Source: Diplonema papillatum (Eukaryota; Euglenozoa; Diplonemea; Diplonemida; Diplonemidae). From it: a stretch of 64,000 nt of DNA. The stretch is from positions 1 through 64,000 of the forward strand of contig JAPJBO010000071.1 in assembly GCA_030068145.1 (NCBI GenBank), given 5' to 3'. Shown one piece after another: positions 23,606 to 35,553 of this stretch (its first letter is position 1; each line of letters starts with the position of its first letter). The position numbers and the translations under genes are program-made. The notes beneath the pieces were generated by a model. It worked only from the letters and a program-made list of their open reading frames with translations, was not told the DNA's origin and did no database searches.

Positions 23606-24849
23606 TTTCGCACTGTGTGTGATGGTCCACCTTGGCACTAGGGAACAGAGGCTAAGAGCTGTCCCTGCACCTGATTGCAACGTTTCTTCTGTGCCGACTT
23701 TGTGTGCCGACGAAACACAACACACCTGCTCATCAGAAATCGTCGGGGGTCTCTCGAGAAAGACCTGACGTGCCATGGAACAATTCGACTTCTTTCTTTT
23801 AACTCCACTTTTTCTTCGACAGGGTGACTTGTCGGCGAAGTATATACTGTATGAGCGATTCGCGCTTCCTCTTCTGAGAAGAGAACCAGGACAACAGGGA
23901 AGAGCCTGAGGTGAGTTTGCGCAAGTGCGCGGAACGGTTTCTGCTGTAAGTGTATAGGTTCACACAAAAACAATGCTTAACGCACAGGTCTGTGGACAGA
24001 AAATCGCGCGGCATTTCCTCACTTCTATGACAGAAATCAGCCACGTCCTCAGACTCGGTGCTCTGTGCCGACACTGCACCCCGTCGTTGTGTTGAATAGC
24101 TGTGCCAGGTCGTGAGAAGGCATCAACTTTCTTCTCGGTTGATAAGGCTGTGAGCTTGTGCTTGAATCTGAGGCAAGTTTCACGCATAAAATGAAAAGCA
24201 AAAAGAGGCAACAGGCTCTACAGCCCTCTGGTGGCAATCTAAAAACATGTTTTCTTTCGAACAAGAGACGGTTATCAATACATGCACACTCTAAGCGGCA
24301 ACAGAGGAGGTTAGGCTGTAGGGTTCGGTTTTGTCTGGTAGGACAGCGTCAATACTGCCACAAAGTCATGGCAAGAGGCTTCGGTTTTTTCCGAGCAGAT
24401 ACTGGGCAATCCACCGTAATGATTTGGCCCGACGATTACTCTGTCGGAAATGAATCGCTTTGTAGATCACTGTCTACTACGGACCAGCGCCGAGGGGCTC
24501 TTTAGCAGCATTTTTTGTAAAACCCGTTGGTTGGCACTAAGCAAATAGAGCCTCGAGGCAGTGCGCAATTGGCATAACGAGCATGAACAGCTGTGGCTTA
24601 GAACCTGCAAGATACGAGGATTCCAGTATTCGGTTTCGTTTTCTCTTCTTATACAATACTTCCACCGTCGCGCCCATTGTCCTTCGGTGCCACCTGCCAG
24701 GAAGGCGACGAGCGATAGTAGTCTTTCCGCTTATTTCGACGATACGATTGTGGCTTCTGAACCATGTTGCAACCGCATCCTCCTGTGCAAAATGCGATGA
24801 GGTGCTGCGGCACGATGGCCACTGCACAGCCGTAGAATTACGGTGGTTT
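23606..24849. other. Intergenic, nothing recognised
   Basis: Between the start of the EF-hand gene and the end of the next minus-strand gene. There are only short or shadow frames. No repeat copy was recognised. Confidence 0.4.
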
Positions 24850-26529
24850 CTACGATGAGAAACCACCGAATGCTTTTTGCTGCTGTTGTTGTTGTTGGGT
24901 GATGCCGAGTTTGCGCTCGAGCTCGAGAACCCGCAGAGAGTCAAGGTCGTGTGGCACTGAAGGTGAGCCACGCCGCTGTTCGTGTAACGATGATGGCGCG
25001 TAAGGTGATGAAGCACGCGAAGATGAGAGCATGTGCGACCTGTCATCAAGTCTTTTGAGGATGTGATCCAGCTCGTGTTGCCCTTGGACGGATCCCAATG
25101 GCTGTCTTTTCCCCGTTGCGGCAACCTGCTGTGGGTTCTGGATCGATGGGACTTCAATCAAAGCGTCTGCCGCTGTTATGACACCATTGTGGCCCATAAA
25201 AGTGGTGCGTTGTTTCACCAAGGCCTTCTCTGGAGATTGCACCGGGGCATCTGTCGGAAACCAGCTGTTTGCACGTCCTCGCGAAGCGGTCGCTGAATTG
25301 CTGTGGCTGCGAAAGTCGAAAGGGGGCTGGTGGTCCATGCCGTGGTCCTGGTAAATCTCGACCCCGGCGCTTTTGCTGGGTTTGGGTCGGGGTGGCGATA
25401 GTCTTCTCCTTTGGGAAAACGCGTCGTCACTGCCCCTTCGGCTGCAGGGGCCGTAAAACTCGGATCGTGACACCTTCTCGTTGTGGAGGACCTCCAAGTG
25501 CTTATCTACGGTGAGCATGCGGTCTACCATTGTGTTCAGCACGTTGTTTGTGTTTGACAAGGATGTGAGAGAAACGTCGACCTGCGAGCCCAAAAACTCG
25601 CACTTTTGCTCGACTGCGCCGAAGTTTGCTTTCACCCCAGCAACGGCTTCTTCGGCCCGTCTCGCCACCTCCACGACCCGCGCGACTACACCGTCCCGTT
25701 CTCGCTGGCTTCTTGCACGGATAGCGAGCACTTCCCACCGTCGGTACCATTTCCCCACGGTGCTCCTGTTGGTGGCCGTGTCCAACAGCCTCGACTTTTC
25801 AAGATTTCGCCTTCTCTTTGTCTTCCATTCGCCGATGGCACGAAGCCAACGCACCCACTTGTCGAAGTACCGCCCTGCTTGCCGTTTCACGCAATTCAAA
25901 AGCAACGCACGGGAGACCACTCGTGTGTGCCGGACGCCGGAGTGTCTGGCAGACGTCTGGGAGAATGCAAGTAATTGGCGGAAACGCAACCGTGCCAGTT
26001 TTGTCACGGTGCTGAGCATCAGGCTGCGTAGGTTTCTCCTGCGAAGTCTGCAGACAACCGCGTGTGTGCGCAGTTTTCCGAAGAACCCGGAAGCGAGGCG
26101 TTTCGCGCTGTGCCGCAGGAGCCACCACGTTTGCTTCCGGCGACTGAACCGTTTGGCCCACCGGAGCCACGTGCGGTAGTACCTCGCTCGGATGCAAGGG
26201 TACAGTGCAGCGAGGGCTGCGGAGGCAGCTTTTTCCCTGCCCTTGTTGACACGGACGACTTCGTCGCGGAGAGACGCGATCACCTTCCACAAATTGGGGC
26301 CTGTGGCCTCTTGCATGTCCGCCAAACTGCGCTGGACGCCCTCCATGTTCTCACGGGCTCCCACGACCTCTGTTCGGGTCTCCTCCATGCCTGCTTTTAC
26401 CGCCGTCATATCTCCCTTCATATCAGCGAGTGCATCCTGCACTGCCACGCAGAAGTGGTGGAGTGAGTCCAGATTAACCAGATGTCCCGCATCAAAGCCG
26501 AGAACGGTGTGCACGGCTGTTCCCTCCAT
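24850..26529 (-). CDS. Trp/Arg-rich repeat and coiled-coil protein (Sfi1-like)
   Basis: A 559-residue frame from the ATG at 26529; in-frame sequence further upstream is Phe/Ser-rich and probably not coding. Residues ~30-85 look like a coiled coil. Residues ~95-290 hold repeated Arg-rich helices ending in aromatic/Trp pairs (RARYYRTWLRWA, RYFDKWVRWL, GKWYRRWEVL) spaced roughly 30-40 residues or multiples. These resemble the Sfi1-type repeats that bind centrin in basal-body and centrosome proteins. A second helical part (~290-370) is followed by a Ser/Pro/Arg-rich disordered tail and a run of seven Gln before the stop. I infer a cytoskeletal scaffold, perhaps at the basal body. The similarity is by motif style, not alignment. 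Confidence 0.7.
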   Translation of the reverse strand: MEGTAVHTVLGFDAGHLVNLDSLHHFCVAVQDALADMKGDMTAVKAGMEETRTEVVGARENMEGVQRSLADMQEATGPNLWKVIASLRDEVVRVNKGREKAASAALAALYPCIRARYYRTWLRWAKRFSRRKQTWWLLRHSAKRLASGFFGKLRTHAVVCRLRRRNLRSLMLSTVTKLARLRFRQLLAFSQTSARHSGVRHTRVVSRALLLNCVKRQAGRYFDKWVRWLRAIGEWKTKRRRNLEKSRLLDTATNRSTVGKWYRRWEVLAIRARSQRERDGVVARVVEVARRAEEAVAGVKANFGAVEQKCEFLGSQVDVSLTSLSNTNNVLNTMVDRMLTVDKHLEVLHNEKVSRSEFYGPCSRRGSDDAFSQRRRLSPPRPKPSKSAGVEIYQDHGMDHQPPFDFRSHSNSATASRGRANSWFPTDAPVQSPEKALVKQRTTFMGHNGVITAADALIEVPSIQNPQQVAATGKRQPLGSVQGQHELDHILKRLDDRSHMLSSSRASSPYAPSSLHEQRRGSPSVPHDLDSLRVLELERKLGITQQQQQQQKAFGGFSS

Positions 26530-29500
26530 CTTTCCTAACCCCCACAAATGGGTGAGGAGACGGGTTTGCTTTAAAAAATTGCCGGTATTTCGACAAGAAG
26601 ATTTCAAACTGAGCAGGCAGAATGCTCTGCATCTTCTCCATGTGAGGGAACTCCACCAGCTAGTGACACAACTGAAGTTTTCTTTCAATGACAGGAAAAT
26701 ATCCAGGCTTACGATATGCCACTTCGTAGGCCGATACAAACTGCATTCGAAGGTGCAGTGGTTGGCGTGTACTTGACCTCCTCTCGTTCCAAGTACATTC
26801 ACACCAACAGGCCCCTCGGAAGGAACGTGCCAATGTGTACCCCACCCAGGCGCTCCGACAAAGCCAAAAAAAAAAAATGAAAACGACGGCAAGAGAAAGA
26901 GCTCACAAGCTGTGAACAACTCGTCTGTTGTAAGTTACGCGTGAAGGAAAAGATCGTGGAAAGAGAACGAAAGAGGCGAACCGGGAAAGTAAAAAAAATG
27001 GAAAGCGGAAGGGGGAACAAATGCACCTTTGAGCAAGAACTGGAAGAAGAGGTGCGCTGGTGGAGAAAAGGTACAGGAGAAGGGGTCGGGAGAGGAGAAA
27101 AGCCCGCGAGCCCGAAAAGGAAAAAAGAATCAGATCCGACCAAGCAAGAATAGCGATGGCTTCGCTTCGTCCTTTATTTAATCTTCCCTTTTCTGGAGCC
27201 AGTGCATTGGCGTGGGTAAAGCAGATCCTAGTACGTCGGTCAATCAATTGTGTTCCCGCCAATGCATCCACACCGTTTCCGAGCATCCCTGAAATGAAAC
27301 AGATTCTAGTTCTCACTGAAATGCGGACAGCGAAACTGTTGTACAACGAGAAGGAGAGATTTACTGTTCAAACGAGACGGGGCAATGGAGAAAGAAAATT
27401 GAGGAGCGTGAACTTCAAAGAGAGAAACCCTTGCACAACCCCCGTTCCTTCTGAGGGCGAAGGAACGGGGGTTGTGCAAGTTTTAAAGGGAATGGGAGGG
27501 GTACGAGGGTGGAAGCGTAGGTGTGAATGCTGGGCCATGGAGGGCTGTAGTGGTCGCTATTAGGTGTCGTTTCTTGGAGACATTCCGCCTTCTCTCACTT
27601 CAACCGAAGGCCGTTTCCTCCTGGCTTGTGGCCCTGAGGAAGTGCCCAGTGAAGCCTTAACTAATCACCTACAACCCACGAGAAAAGAGAGTGTGAGACA
27701 CCGTGGGGATGAAGCATTGATGAGTACCGAGAAAAACATTACCGCTTTCTCTAATACAATCCGAGGTTTCATGGGCCAAGAAGGGTTAGGTGTCACACGA
27801 TGAAAATAGCACCGAAGGTTCCACACGTCCCCCAGCAGCCCCAGCTGCGGGTTAGGTTTGAGGTATTCAAGCTGATTTGCTCTTTTCTTGGAGAGAGAGA
27901 AATGCAGAAGGGAAAACAAGAGGGGTTTCGACTCTGGAAGAAGTACAGGGGCTCGGGACAGCGGATGCTGAGGACCAATTACCCAAACAAACGCTCCGGT
28001 TTTCGAAGTGACAACCGGCTGTCAAGATAGAAGAGTCCCTGAGACCTCAAGAGTGTTTCCCCTCAATGTTGCACAGTTGCACTTCTAGTGTATGATTGTG
28101 GTAAGGAATCGTTCGGCCTGCTGGTAAGCTGGCTGTCTCACCACCAATAATACAGGAATTGGGGTCAACCCCAAATGAGCAATCACATCAAGAATAAAAG
28201 GCAAAAGAGAAACCAAAAAGGAAAACGAAAAGCAGTGCATAATAAAGGGGAGCAACTTCGTGTGTCGGGAGGCGAGCTCAGGAGGAAGAAGCGAAGTCCT
28301 ACCCCTCCGGTCCAGACACCTGCAAAACAAAAGGAACTCGGAATGGACGCTGGCCCCGGGCGGGACCCGGGTAAGATGACCGGGTAAGATGACGAACTGC
28401 GGATCCGCGTTGGAGTTGAGCGATTTTCAGTTGTCCGGAATCTGGCCTGGTCAAGTGCACAAACAAAGAAGTTTCTCAGAGTGACCGCCTCGAGGTAGCT
28501 GGGAGAACCTGAGCTCGCGCGAATTCAAGAGGCGAAAACACTTGCCATTCAGGATGGGTGGCAATCAGGAACATACTTTCCCTGTTCTCGTCCTTTTGTA
28601 GTCGAACTTGACTCATGTTTGCAGTGGCCGTATTTGTTGTTTCTCGGTATTGAGTCCAAGTGAAAGCAAGATAGCTACGATACAGATTATTCACTCAACA
28701 AAAAAAGAAAAGGGAGGTAACAGTAATGCTCAAGAAGCGGGTGCCTCACGAGGTGCCCCCCCCCGATTTAGGTTCTTCAGCCTCGTCAAGCACTCTTTTC
28801 GCCATCGAGCAGGTTGTTTCTGGCTGTTTCTCTCCCAGAGATCTTGCGGGATTGATTGTGGGGGAATCGGACGGAAAACGGAAAGTCAATTTGGAAAGAA
28901 CCCGTCAGCATCCCGGCAAACAGAAGCAGCGACACTTATGCTGCATGTCATGTCACCGAAGGCATCTTGTTCTGATAATGAGGATCCTCTTTTGTTTCGT
29001 ACTGATTTCCTCTCATGTTTTTCGGAAATGCAAAGAGCACGCATCATATAGCCGGTTCCAGACTTCTCTGAAGGTTTAGTGTTGTGGAATTACTGTTCGG
29101 CTCTTTGACTGAGACTTCGAAGTTCTCGCAACATTCTCGTTTTCAACGTTGATGTATTCCTTCGGTCTCAGATTGTCAAAGTGTTATTTTTGAGTAGCGG
29201 CATCCTTGGGCGGGCCGATTCGCTCCTGTTTCTCTGCCTTGAGCATGTGACCGCGGTCTGCTTCTATTTTTCCTTCTTGGATGCTTCTCACTATAATCAA
29301 GATCGGATCATATCAGTGAAGACCACGGCCACGACCGCCCTCCTCCTCTTTTTTTGAAATCCGGTCATCCGAAGAATGAGGCAAATTAACCGCCTTGGAG
29401 GCTGGGCCATGAAAAGACACAAGATCTGGGGGTTGTGGCCGCGATCTTGACTGATATGATTGTAGTATTGTATAAGCAACTTTTTGCGCAATTGCCGTGC

Positions 29501-29721
29501 ATTCTTGCTTGCAAGGAACCGAGTCCCGGTCCTCCACATTAAGTGAGATGAGAGCATGAAATGTGAGGAATGTAGTAGAAGTGCTCGTTCAGTTAGATTC
29601 ACCGTGAGAGTCAGATGACGTTGAGGGTGGGACAGAAAAGACATAACAAGCATAAACGCAACCTCGAGTCGAATAGTAACGAGATGGGAACAAGGAGAAA
29701 AAGACGTGTGAATCGGCGTCG
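26530..29721. other. Gene-poor stretch with one perfect hairpin
   Basis: About 3.2 kb without a supported gene. Purine-rich plus-strand sequence at 26940-27130 keeps frames open but gives Lys/Arg/Glu low complexity. A perfect inverted repeat lies at 27430-27480 (listed separately). Frames of up to 167 codons lack domains. Confidence 0.4.
27430..27480. repeat. Perfect 22-bp stem, 7-nt loop hairpin
   Basis: The left arm at 27430-27451 is the exact reverse complement of the right arm at 27459-27480, and the spacer is TGAGGGC. The arms are GC-rich with a run of five C. It does not match the short 6-bp-stem histone mRNA hairpin. A small hairpin RNA, a terminator-like element or a foldback remnant are all possible. 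Confidence 0.9.
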
Positions 29722-32438
29722 CTAGAAGACGCCCATTGATATTTGGATTTTCTCGATCCAAGTGTTCATCTCCTCCTGTGTGAGTAAATGTGGGTAAATT
29801 AACTTGCCGATTGAGCCCAATATGCTCACAACTAGGACAAAAAGTGAGTGAAACAAATTTGACTCACGAGGCCCGGTCGGTAAATACAACTTTGGCCGGG
29901 CCATGCAGACATTGCATCACGGAAGGTGGCCGAAAAAGAAATCAGCGCGAAAGCTCATACCTGAGTAGGCGCCTGCAGCCACGTCGCCTTGAGCCCGTTA
30001 ATATTAAGCCCGAAAACGTGCTCTTTTTGTGCGGACTGCGTGCTGATGGGGCAGACAGACTTGATCTGGTCGACCTTCAGCGGCTTGCCGGACTTGTGGT
30101 CTTCTTTTCGCTCGCAAATAATGAGCTCGCCGTTGCGGAGGTACAAGTACCGCTCCTGTGTTTTAGAGGATATTCATGTAATCTCGTGAGATACACAGGC
30201 CCGGTGTCATGGAATAAATCAGCAGAGATAGTATTCACAAGTGCGACATGAAGCTTGCACTGTACGAGATACGCATTTGAACCTCTGTCGCTGGTAGAGT
30301 GCGCTGCTGGATAGTACTTTGGTTAGAAGACGGGGCAAACAGACTCCAGCCACAAACAGACAGACAGGCTTACCTTCCAGCTTCGACCAAAGGGACCACC
30401 GAGCTTCTTGACGGGCCCCTCGTGGGTGGCGTCTTTCGAGTCGGGTTTCGGAGCAGAAATGGCGTTTAGGATCTCGTTGACGTGGCGCCCAATGTCCTTC
30501 TTTGTATCTTCGCTGATTTTCGGACTCTTCGCCACTGCGTCCAGGAACAGCTTGAGCCCCTCCCGAACGTACGGCAGCTCAAAGATTTCGCGCACGGTGG
30601 GTCTCTTCTCCGGATCGCGTTGCAGGATGAATGAAACCAGATCCCGCATATCTTGACTGTAGTGCGGAGGGGGTGGCGGGAACTTTCCTTCAAGCACCTT
30701 CTCCATGAGACCTGCGAATTTTGTCGGTGATGTTGCACACAGTACTCCAACTACATCGATTGGTCCAAAACTGAGCAATAGTTGTGCATGATGCCGTCAC
30801 TCACGTCTTCTTTCTTCATGAAGCCCTTCTAGCAGACACCACTCCAGTACTCCTCTGCGCTCCCTGCGCCACTCATGCGCGAGTATAAGTGTAGGACTCT
30901 CTCAAGTTGTCCCTGATGTTCGCTTTGGTGACTGCAACTATCAGCACAAAAGAAAAGCAAACCTCTCATGTTCTGCGCGGTGTAGGGCCGTTTCAGCGCG
31001 AGCATTTCGTAGAGGAGGACACCCAATGACCATACATCGGCCTTCTTACCGTACTTCTTGTTTTCCCAGAGCTGTGAATTTCGATCAGTTAACTTACTGA
31101 CTTAAGTAAAATTTCTTTTCGCTCTATTCCCAGGTTTCCCGATTCTCAGTTCACATGCCGTGTGCATGAGTGGCTTTGATCTTTGAAAACTTGCCTGCAC
31201 ACCTCTCGTTCCCCACCCATGGATGAACGGACATCATGGGCTACTTCCACTCCCAGAACTGCTTGCAGGCTTGGAAGGCCTGGAGTCCCGGGGGGGGGCA
31301 AGAACGCATTTGAATGGTAATGTGCTCGGCAATGCACTGTCCTATCTGCGCCCTTTGAGCCGCGGACGTGAGGCGGATAAGATTAAACAGCGCGAAACCT
31401 GTTTACTATGGGGGGTCGGCGACAAGCGAAACGAATACTCTTGATTCTGATTAGTTTATGAGCCGATGGTGAAAAGAAGAGCATGAGAGTGGCATACTTC
31501 TGGGGCGAGGTAGTAGGGGGTACCGCAGAAAGTGTTCGCCACTGCGTTCGAGACTGTTTCTTCGTATTCATGAGAGAAGCCGAAGTCGCCGAGTTTAATG
31601 ACACCCGTAGAGGTGAGGAAGATGTTGGCGCCTTTGATGTCTCGATGCAACATCTTCCGTCCGTGGATGTGGTCGATAGCCATGCAAAGCTGCAAGAACA
31701 TGAAAAGAATCTGTGTGGGCACGGTTGGAGAAAGTCAGTGGTGATGAATTCCAAAAAGAACCCCAACCTTGGGGGGTCCCCAGGGTTCATGGGTTCGGGG
31801 AAAGTTGCATAGTACAGCACTCCACGTGGACATGGCACGTGCTGTGCGGTGCGTTCTTCGATGATGCAGAGGGTGCAAATGCCTGAACGCCCACTAGTCC
31901 GGCTGTTACCCTCCTGCTCTGCGATGCGAAGCTTTACAGAAGCGTCACCAACCAACGTGGGCGGGCACCGTGCTTTTCAAAACAAAACGAAGAGGAGTAC
32001 CTCATGTTCTTGGAAGTATCTGCAGCCATTTGCAGCTCTCTGTTTGACCTGCCTGTCGAGGTCACCACCGTCGGCAAACTCCATGATGATGAGGAGGCTG
32101 TCTCCTTCCTCCTTGTCTTCGTAGTATTTGATCACGTTGGGGTGGCTCACTAATGAGAGGCACTTGATCTCCGAGTACGCGTACTGAATGTCTCGGTTCG
32201 TCATCTTGGGAAGGTCCATCACCTTCGCCACACAGACTGTCCCGTCAACGCTGCTCTCGACAAGCCATGCATCACCGTAAGAACCCTTTCCGATCTTCTT
32301 TTTTTTGAAATACTTGGCGGTGGTGCCCTTCTCACCGATGACACTCGAAAAGCTGGGTCCAGCTTCTTCCTTCCCAGCTTTGTCTTCCGTCGACTTCGCA
32401 GGGATCGCGGCGAGGATTCCTCCCCCTTTGGCTGCCAT
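29722..32438 (-). CDS. NEK-like serine/threonine kinase with C-terminal PH domain, 6 exons
   Basis: Predicted cytoplasmic kinase, probably acting in cell cycle or cilium control. Minus-strand exons are 32438-32001, 31710-31498, 31071-30963, 30711-30374, 30155-29961 and 29775-29722, joined by GT-AG introns with consistent phase (448 residues). Kinase motifs: GKGSYG loop at 50-55, Lys72 in CVAK, HRD at 168-170 within LHRDIKGANIFL, DFG at 188-190, GTPYYLAPE ending at 217. This is the NEK signature. The catalytic residues are intact. Exons 5-6 add a PH-type module, from WKERYLYLRNGELIICE near 365 to the final helix EEMNTWIEKIQ, so it may bind phosphoinositides. NEK-PH fusions are known in kinetoplastids and other protists. 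In-frame sequence upstream of the ATG may be a 5'UTR exon. Confidence 0.92.
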
Positions 32439-35400
32439 CTCGAACCCCCCGTCAACCTCTCTCGCGCGGGCTGTATTCTCGGCGCTGGAAAACAACAGAC
32501 GTGCAGGGGCCGCTTATTTCGTCCCTAATCCCTTTTTTGAGTTGTTTTTGGCTATCTTCGGTTGAGCAGCTACCTAATTCGATAAAGTTTTGATGGTGTG
32601 TTTACTGTTTCGAAATAATGCGAAGAAGATGTGGCGATGCTCTGCATCGCAGCCCATAATGCATTGTCCACTTCTTCAGGTCGGGCGTCCTGACGGGGTC
32701 CATCATTTTGTTAACTGAACGAGTATGCCTTGCTTCATACACAAAGACAAAACGTATGCCAACCATCGCAAAACACAGAACGGCCCGAAACTGTGAGAGA
32801 GACGAGTTAGAGTGCAGGGACCATCTCTCCGAGGAGTATCCGGTCGCCTCCTTTTGGCAATAGCCCGCCCTATGGCGGCGGCTAGCATCTTGACGGAGAA
32901 TCTCAACTCCCACTGAACAAAGGGTACGTCATGCGGATATTCAGGCACGGCATCGTTCCAGCTGTTACGGGCGCAAATTGTTTCCAGCTTGCCGAACATC
33001 CACTCGGTCTTCCGTCCAGCCGCAAAGCGTGGGCGGTGGGTACAACCCGGCATAGCCGGCGCACCAAAACAGCGGAGGGAACAGACCCCCTGCCGCCATT
33101 TCCCAGGGAAGGAGGTGACTCCTGAGTCGGTGCAGCACAGGTCGTTGATGGCTCGCATAAGGTACCCAATTTGCAGCCCCTTCTCGGCGAAAGTTCTCCC
33201 CGGGAGCTTCGAACGCGTAAATGCCTCAAAATCAAGCGCGAGTTCCACGCCTGTCGTCGGGAGAGGGTGCTGACCCACGATAGACTCCGCAGCCAGAAGA
33301 CCAACGTCGCTGCGAAGCGGGTTCCGATGTTGGTCGTAAGCAACTTTCGACTGTCCGTTGCTAAGTGAACGTCGTATTTCGTCGACGCACCTGAGGCTGT
33401 GATAGATGGGGGTTTCGCAGGTTGAAATGGCAAGTCGGTTTTTGCCCGATGCGGCAGAAGTCCGAGTTTCGTGCAATGCAAATAAACCTACGCGCAAACA
33501 AAAGAACGAAAGACGAAATCTTGCTCTGTGAAACTAAGACATATGGACTGACCTATCGGGGCAATCTTCTTTCTTTCTTTTTTCGTCCCAACCTCGCTCT
33601 TCTTTCTTTTTCTACTTGAAACGGAGGGGTTCGTAAATACGAGGATCTTGATTTGGAATCGAATCAGATCGTTGGCCAATTCATCATCAGCCGATGGGCA
33701 CGCATGAGCTGGCAGGGTAGACGCAGGTCTCGATGTCTTTATCCCACCTACATCCAGTATGGTGCACAGTGAAGGAAATCTGACTCGGAGATAGGCGCGG
33801 TCGTCCCCGGGAAGCCGCACCTCGTGCCCTCGTTTTCTTTACGCAGGCGAGACTTGAGCTCGTCTTCGGTTGACGAGCGGTTTGGCATTACGACTGCGCG
33901 ACACTGAACGGAGATGGGAGAGGTTGGCCGGGTATGGGTGACTGCCCAAAACGGTACACAGGTACGAGTCCAAAACTTGCAAAGCTTCCCAAAATGGTCT
34001 GGTTGCTAAGTTCGTGCCCAAGACCTCAACATCATGAGATATGCAAATGTATCAAAGAATATCGAAACCCCGATTGATGTAACCATGTGGAAAGGTCTCT
34101 AAAAAATGAAACATCAATGCTGGCAAGCGACTGTTGTCGATGAGCAGTGCTACTCATCCCAGTGTGTGCAACTACGCCCAAATTTCTTCACAACAACTAT
34201 CGACACGACAAGGAAGAGAAATAAACAGGACTAACGAACCCGAGACACGCAGAGAACGGAACTGAACGAAGTAAGGTTTCTGACTTTTGACAGGAACAGT
34301 ATATGCTGCAAGCTACAACTCTTCGAAGGTTCAATTATTTGTTTGCTATGTTGCATGCATCTGCCCACTTGTGGGTGGGTGCTGCTGATGCTTGACGTGG
34401 TTGAGAAAGACGTTCACTCCGGGACAGGAGTGTAACGGTAAGCTGCGCACGAAAAGCTTGCCGGAGCTAGCTCAGTGCCACAACCCCGTCCGCTCTGCCC
34501 TTTAGTTTACCATCTCTCTACGGGTTTGTGTTCAGCGCGAGCGATAAGCCCCAGGGTACGCCAGGCCGTGATTCTTAAAATTGGTAATTAAGAAGCACTT
34601 GGCCTGTAATGTGTCTGCGGTACCCCTGAACTCACGTGGAACTTGACTCTTTCCCGATGCATTTCAGCTGGGAAGGTGCTGTTGTTCCAGCCGGTGCTTG
34701 ACATGGTTGGGAAGAAAGAAATCCATTCTAGACTAGCCCCGGCTTTCGGTTTGTTTTGTGGAAATGCAGATTGGTGTGATTTGTTTCGTGTAGCCTGGGT
34801 CTTGCGGCTGATGAAGCCTGGCGGCTACAAAAGAACGCGCCCACCCAGTTGTTAGTCTTCGGTATTCTCCGAGACTTCTAATGCTAATTTTTCGAACAAT
34901 ATCGTTCTCTCTACGCATCTGGAGGACTTCGGAGGCTCACCTTCAAACCACTAAAGTGGATGTCAAATCTTAACATCTGGGTCAGTCAATTCCATTCGAG
35001 CAACTTGTTTTTCACCAGTCAATCTTTTTTAACCGTTGTGAGCCTCATGAAACTAAACGTCCCTCTCCTTCGGTAACCGTCGAGCATTTCCAACCTTTCG
35101 ATGCTGCGGTGACTGCCGTCGATGTATTTCGACATTTCCTGCAACACCTGCCTACAAGAAGAAGGAGATAGCAGCGCGCTTCAATATCTTTTTGAGGTGG
35201 CCTTGCATAGCCCAGATTTACACCTGTATGCGTGGTGCACGGCACGGTTTCTACCCAAATGGTACGGTTTTAATATGTGAAGTTCGCTTGACACCAGACG
35301 GTATGAAAACTGCGGACTCGAGCTCTAGAGGAAATAGCTCGGTCTTCTTCAAAGCTGCTTGGCTGCGCTTTCATGGTGGGTGTGCGTGTGTGAACAAAGC

Positions 35401-35553
35401 GACAGTGCAGATACCGTCTCGTGACGCCGCCTCGTGACATTCACGCCATTGGATGTCGAGCTCTGTGTGTGAACCGAGAGGCACCAGACAGTTCAACACG
35501 GTAGAAATTACTAAAATGTTGACGCGACTGTTCACTCAACCGGCAGACGAATG
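32439..35553. other. Gene-poor stretch with one doubtful ORF
   Basis: A minus-strand frame at 32703-33497 (264 codons) starts at a non-ATG codon, overlaps another long frame and has no domain, so I do not call it. A block at 32993-33028 resembles 36946-36981 (both contain agccgcaaagcgt), which points to a small dispersed repeat. The rest (33500-35553) shows nothing. Confidence 0.4.

Noticed and set aside
24537-25157. 206-codon minus-strand frame
   Set aside because: Overlaps the better supported Trp-repeat protein gene in another frame and has Ser/His/Arg-rich shadow composition.
25481-26179. 232-codon plus-strand frame
   Set aside because: Antisense shadow of the Trp-repeat protein gene; no domain and no ATG context better than the minus gene.
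27430-27480. Histone mRNA 3' hairpin, suggested by the SLBP genes
   Set aside because: The stem is 22 bp with a 7-nt loop, unlike the short conserved histone stem-loop, and there is no histone gene nearby.
32703-33497. 264-codon minus-strand frame
   Set aside because: Non-ATG start, competing 192-codon frame on the same strand, no domain; part of it matches a dispersed block near 36.9 kb.
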